DNA of 14,862 bases from an uncultured Clostridium sp. (GTDB lineage: Bacteria; Bacillota_A; Clostridia; TANB77; CAG-508): assembly GCA_946491915.1 (NCBI GenBank), contig CAMLYR010000034.1:1-14862 (forward strand), read 5' to 3'. Under the pieces are notes generated by a model. The model made no database searches. It saw only the letters and a program-made list of their open reading frames with translations, and was not told the DNA's origin. The translations under genes were made by a program, and so were the position numbers. The number at the start of each line of letters is the position of its first letter. The stretch's first letter is position 1. This document shows positions 13,888 to 14,862 of the stretch, in pieces.

Positions 13888-14862
13888 TTATTTTTTACTA
13901 TCTATCCTTTCTACTATCTCTTTTGTAAATTCTTCCACTGATTTTGCACCAATATCGCCTTCTTCTCTTGAACGAATAGATACTGTATTTCCTTCCACTT
14001 CTTTCTCACCAACAATCAACATATATGGTATTTTTTGAAGTTGTGCTTCACGAATTTTGTATCCTGTTTTTTCATTTCTGTCATCTACTTCTACACGAAT
14101 ACCTTTTGTTTGTAATTCTTCTTTTACTTTATGAGCATATTCATGTTGATTATCTGTAATTGGTAATATTTTTACTTGTACTGGCGCAATCCATACTGGT
14201 AGATTTCCTTTCGTTTCTTCTAATAGGAAGGAAATAAATCTATCTGAAGATCCTAAAATCGCTCTATGGATAACAACTGGTCTATGTGCTTTTCCATCTT
14301 CTCCAATATATTCCAATTCAAATCTTTCTGGCAATGCAAAGTCTAATTGACAAGTTGGAATTGTTACATCATGATTTAAAGCTGTTCTAATTTGAATATC
14401 AATTTTAGGTCCATAGAATGCTGCTTCTCCTTCTGCTTCATAGAAATCTATATTTAATTCTGTTAAGATTTCTCTTAATTGACTTTCTGCTGTTTCCCAC
14501 ATTTCATCATTATCAATATATTTTTCTTTATTTGCTTTATCTCTTAATGATAATCTATATTTAAAGCTTGACTCTGGAAATCCAAAATCTTTTTGATATA
14601 CTTCTTTTATTAAATTTAAAACTCTTCCCACTTCTTCTTTGATTTGGTCTGGTCTTACAAATAAATGCGCATCATTTTGGCACATTTGACGAACTCTTTC
14701 TAATCCACAAACACTACCACTTGATTCATAACGAAAATCGTGTGCTAATTCTCCTATACGAATTGGTAAATCTCTATATGAGTGCATTTGATGTTTATAT
14801 ATCAACATATGATGTGGACAGTTCATTGGTCTTAATACCATTTCTTCATTATCCATTTTCAT
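13888..14862 (-). CDS. thrS: Threonyl-tRNA synthetase, C-terminal part
   Basis: Charges tRNA-Thr. The 324 residues present run in frame to the window edge, and the N-terminal TGS and editing domains lie outside. The catalytic core is seen: MNCPHH with zinc ligand C15 of the visible part, class II motif 2 (FRYESSGSVCGLERVR, about 43-58), the second zinc ligand H66 in NDAHLF, and the third ligand H199 followed by motif 3 (IHRAILGSSDRFISFLLEE, about 198-216). The spacing C15 to H66 equals that of the E. coli enzyme (C334 to H385). The last ~100 residues (from PVQVKILPI) are the anticodon-binding domain. The Met at the window edge should not be taken as the start. A T-box leader, common for thrS in Firmicutes, would be upstream of the window. 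Confidence 0.96.
   Translation of the reverse strand: MKMDNEEMVLRPMNCPHHMLIYKHQMHSYRDLPIRIGELAHDFRYESSGSVCGLERVRQMCQNDAHLFVRPDQIKEEVGRVLNLIKEVYQKDFGFPESSFKYRLSLRDKANKEKYIDNDEMWETAESQLREILTELNIDFYEAEGEAAFYGPKIDIQIRTALNHDVTIPTCQLDFALPERFELEYIGEDGKAHRPVVIHRAILGSSDRFISFLLEETKGNLPVWIAPVQVKILPITDNQHEYAHKVKEELQTKGIRVEVDDRNEKTGYKIREAQLQKIPYMLIVGEKEVEGNTVSIRSREEGDIGAKSVEEFTKEIVERIDSKK

Overview
The window is very AT-rich and looks like a chromosomal segment of a low-GC Firmicutes/Clostridia-type bacterium. Signs of this are AGGAGG-like ribosome binding sites, AGA as the main Arg codon, the rplU-rpmA pair behind an L21-type leader, an S66 carboxypeptidase, NadR-like and MazG-like housekeeping proteins, and standard TAA/TAG/TGA stops. 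All genes lie on the minus strand except one 49-codon gene at 8897-9046. No RNA genes, CRISPR arrays or prophage were seen.

Layout in transcription order (high to low coordinates): thrS (3' part only); a 253-bp MITE-like palindrome with perfect 48-bp inverted ends and an 8-bp target duplication; a strong promoter and L21 leader driving rplU-rpmA, closed by a terminator; a tight cluster of an IMPase-like phosphatase, a HIT-like protein, a MazG-like protein, mutY and a HAD phosphatase; the convergent small plus-strand gene; a NadR-like nucleotidyltransferase with terminator; a two-gene ABC-2 exporter; a second, unrelated 270-bp palindromic element; an LD-carboxypeptidase; an iron-sulfur flavoprotein; and murI, an ADP-ribosyltransferase-like gene, a coiled-coil ORF and apt.

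The most notable observation joins two genes. The ABC ATPase and mutY each break frame by one extra base, and in both the extra base is a C that turns a required GGA (Gly) codon into a zero-frame CGG. By hand scan these are the only two zero-frame CGG codons in about 4,300 codons, while CGG occurs at least 11 times across codon boundaries in the genes. This suggests that CGG is not decoded normally here (for example, no tRNA-Arg with a CCG anticodon) and that the ribosome shifts +1 past the C. Ordinary mutation or consensus error remains possible.

Other points: the ADP-ribosyltransferase-like gene and the downstream coiled-coil ORF share one frame interrupted by a single TAA. L27 lacks the N-terminal extension usual in Firmicutes, and the gene for its processing protease Prp is absent from its normal place between rplU and rpmA. 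A GGGACGGA-containing short repeat sits at two gene ends.
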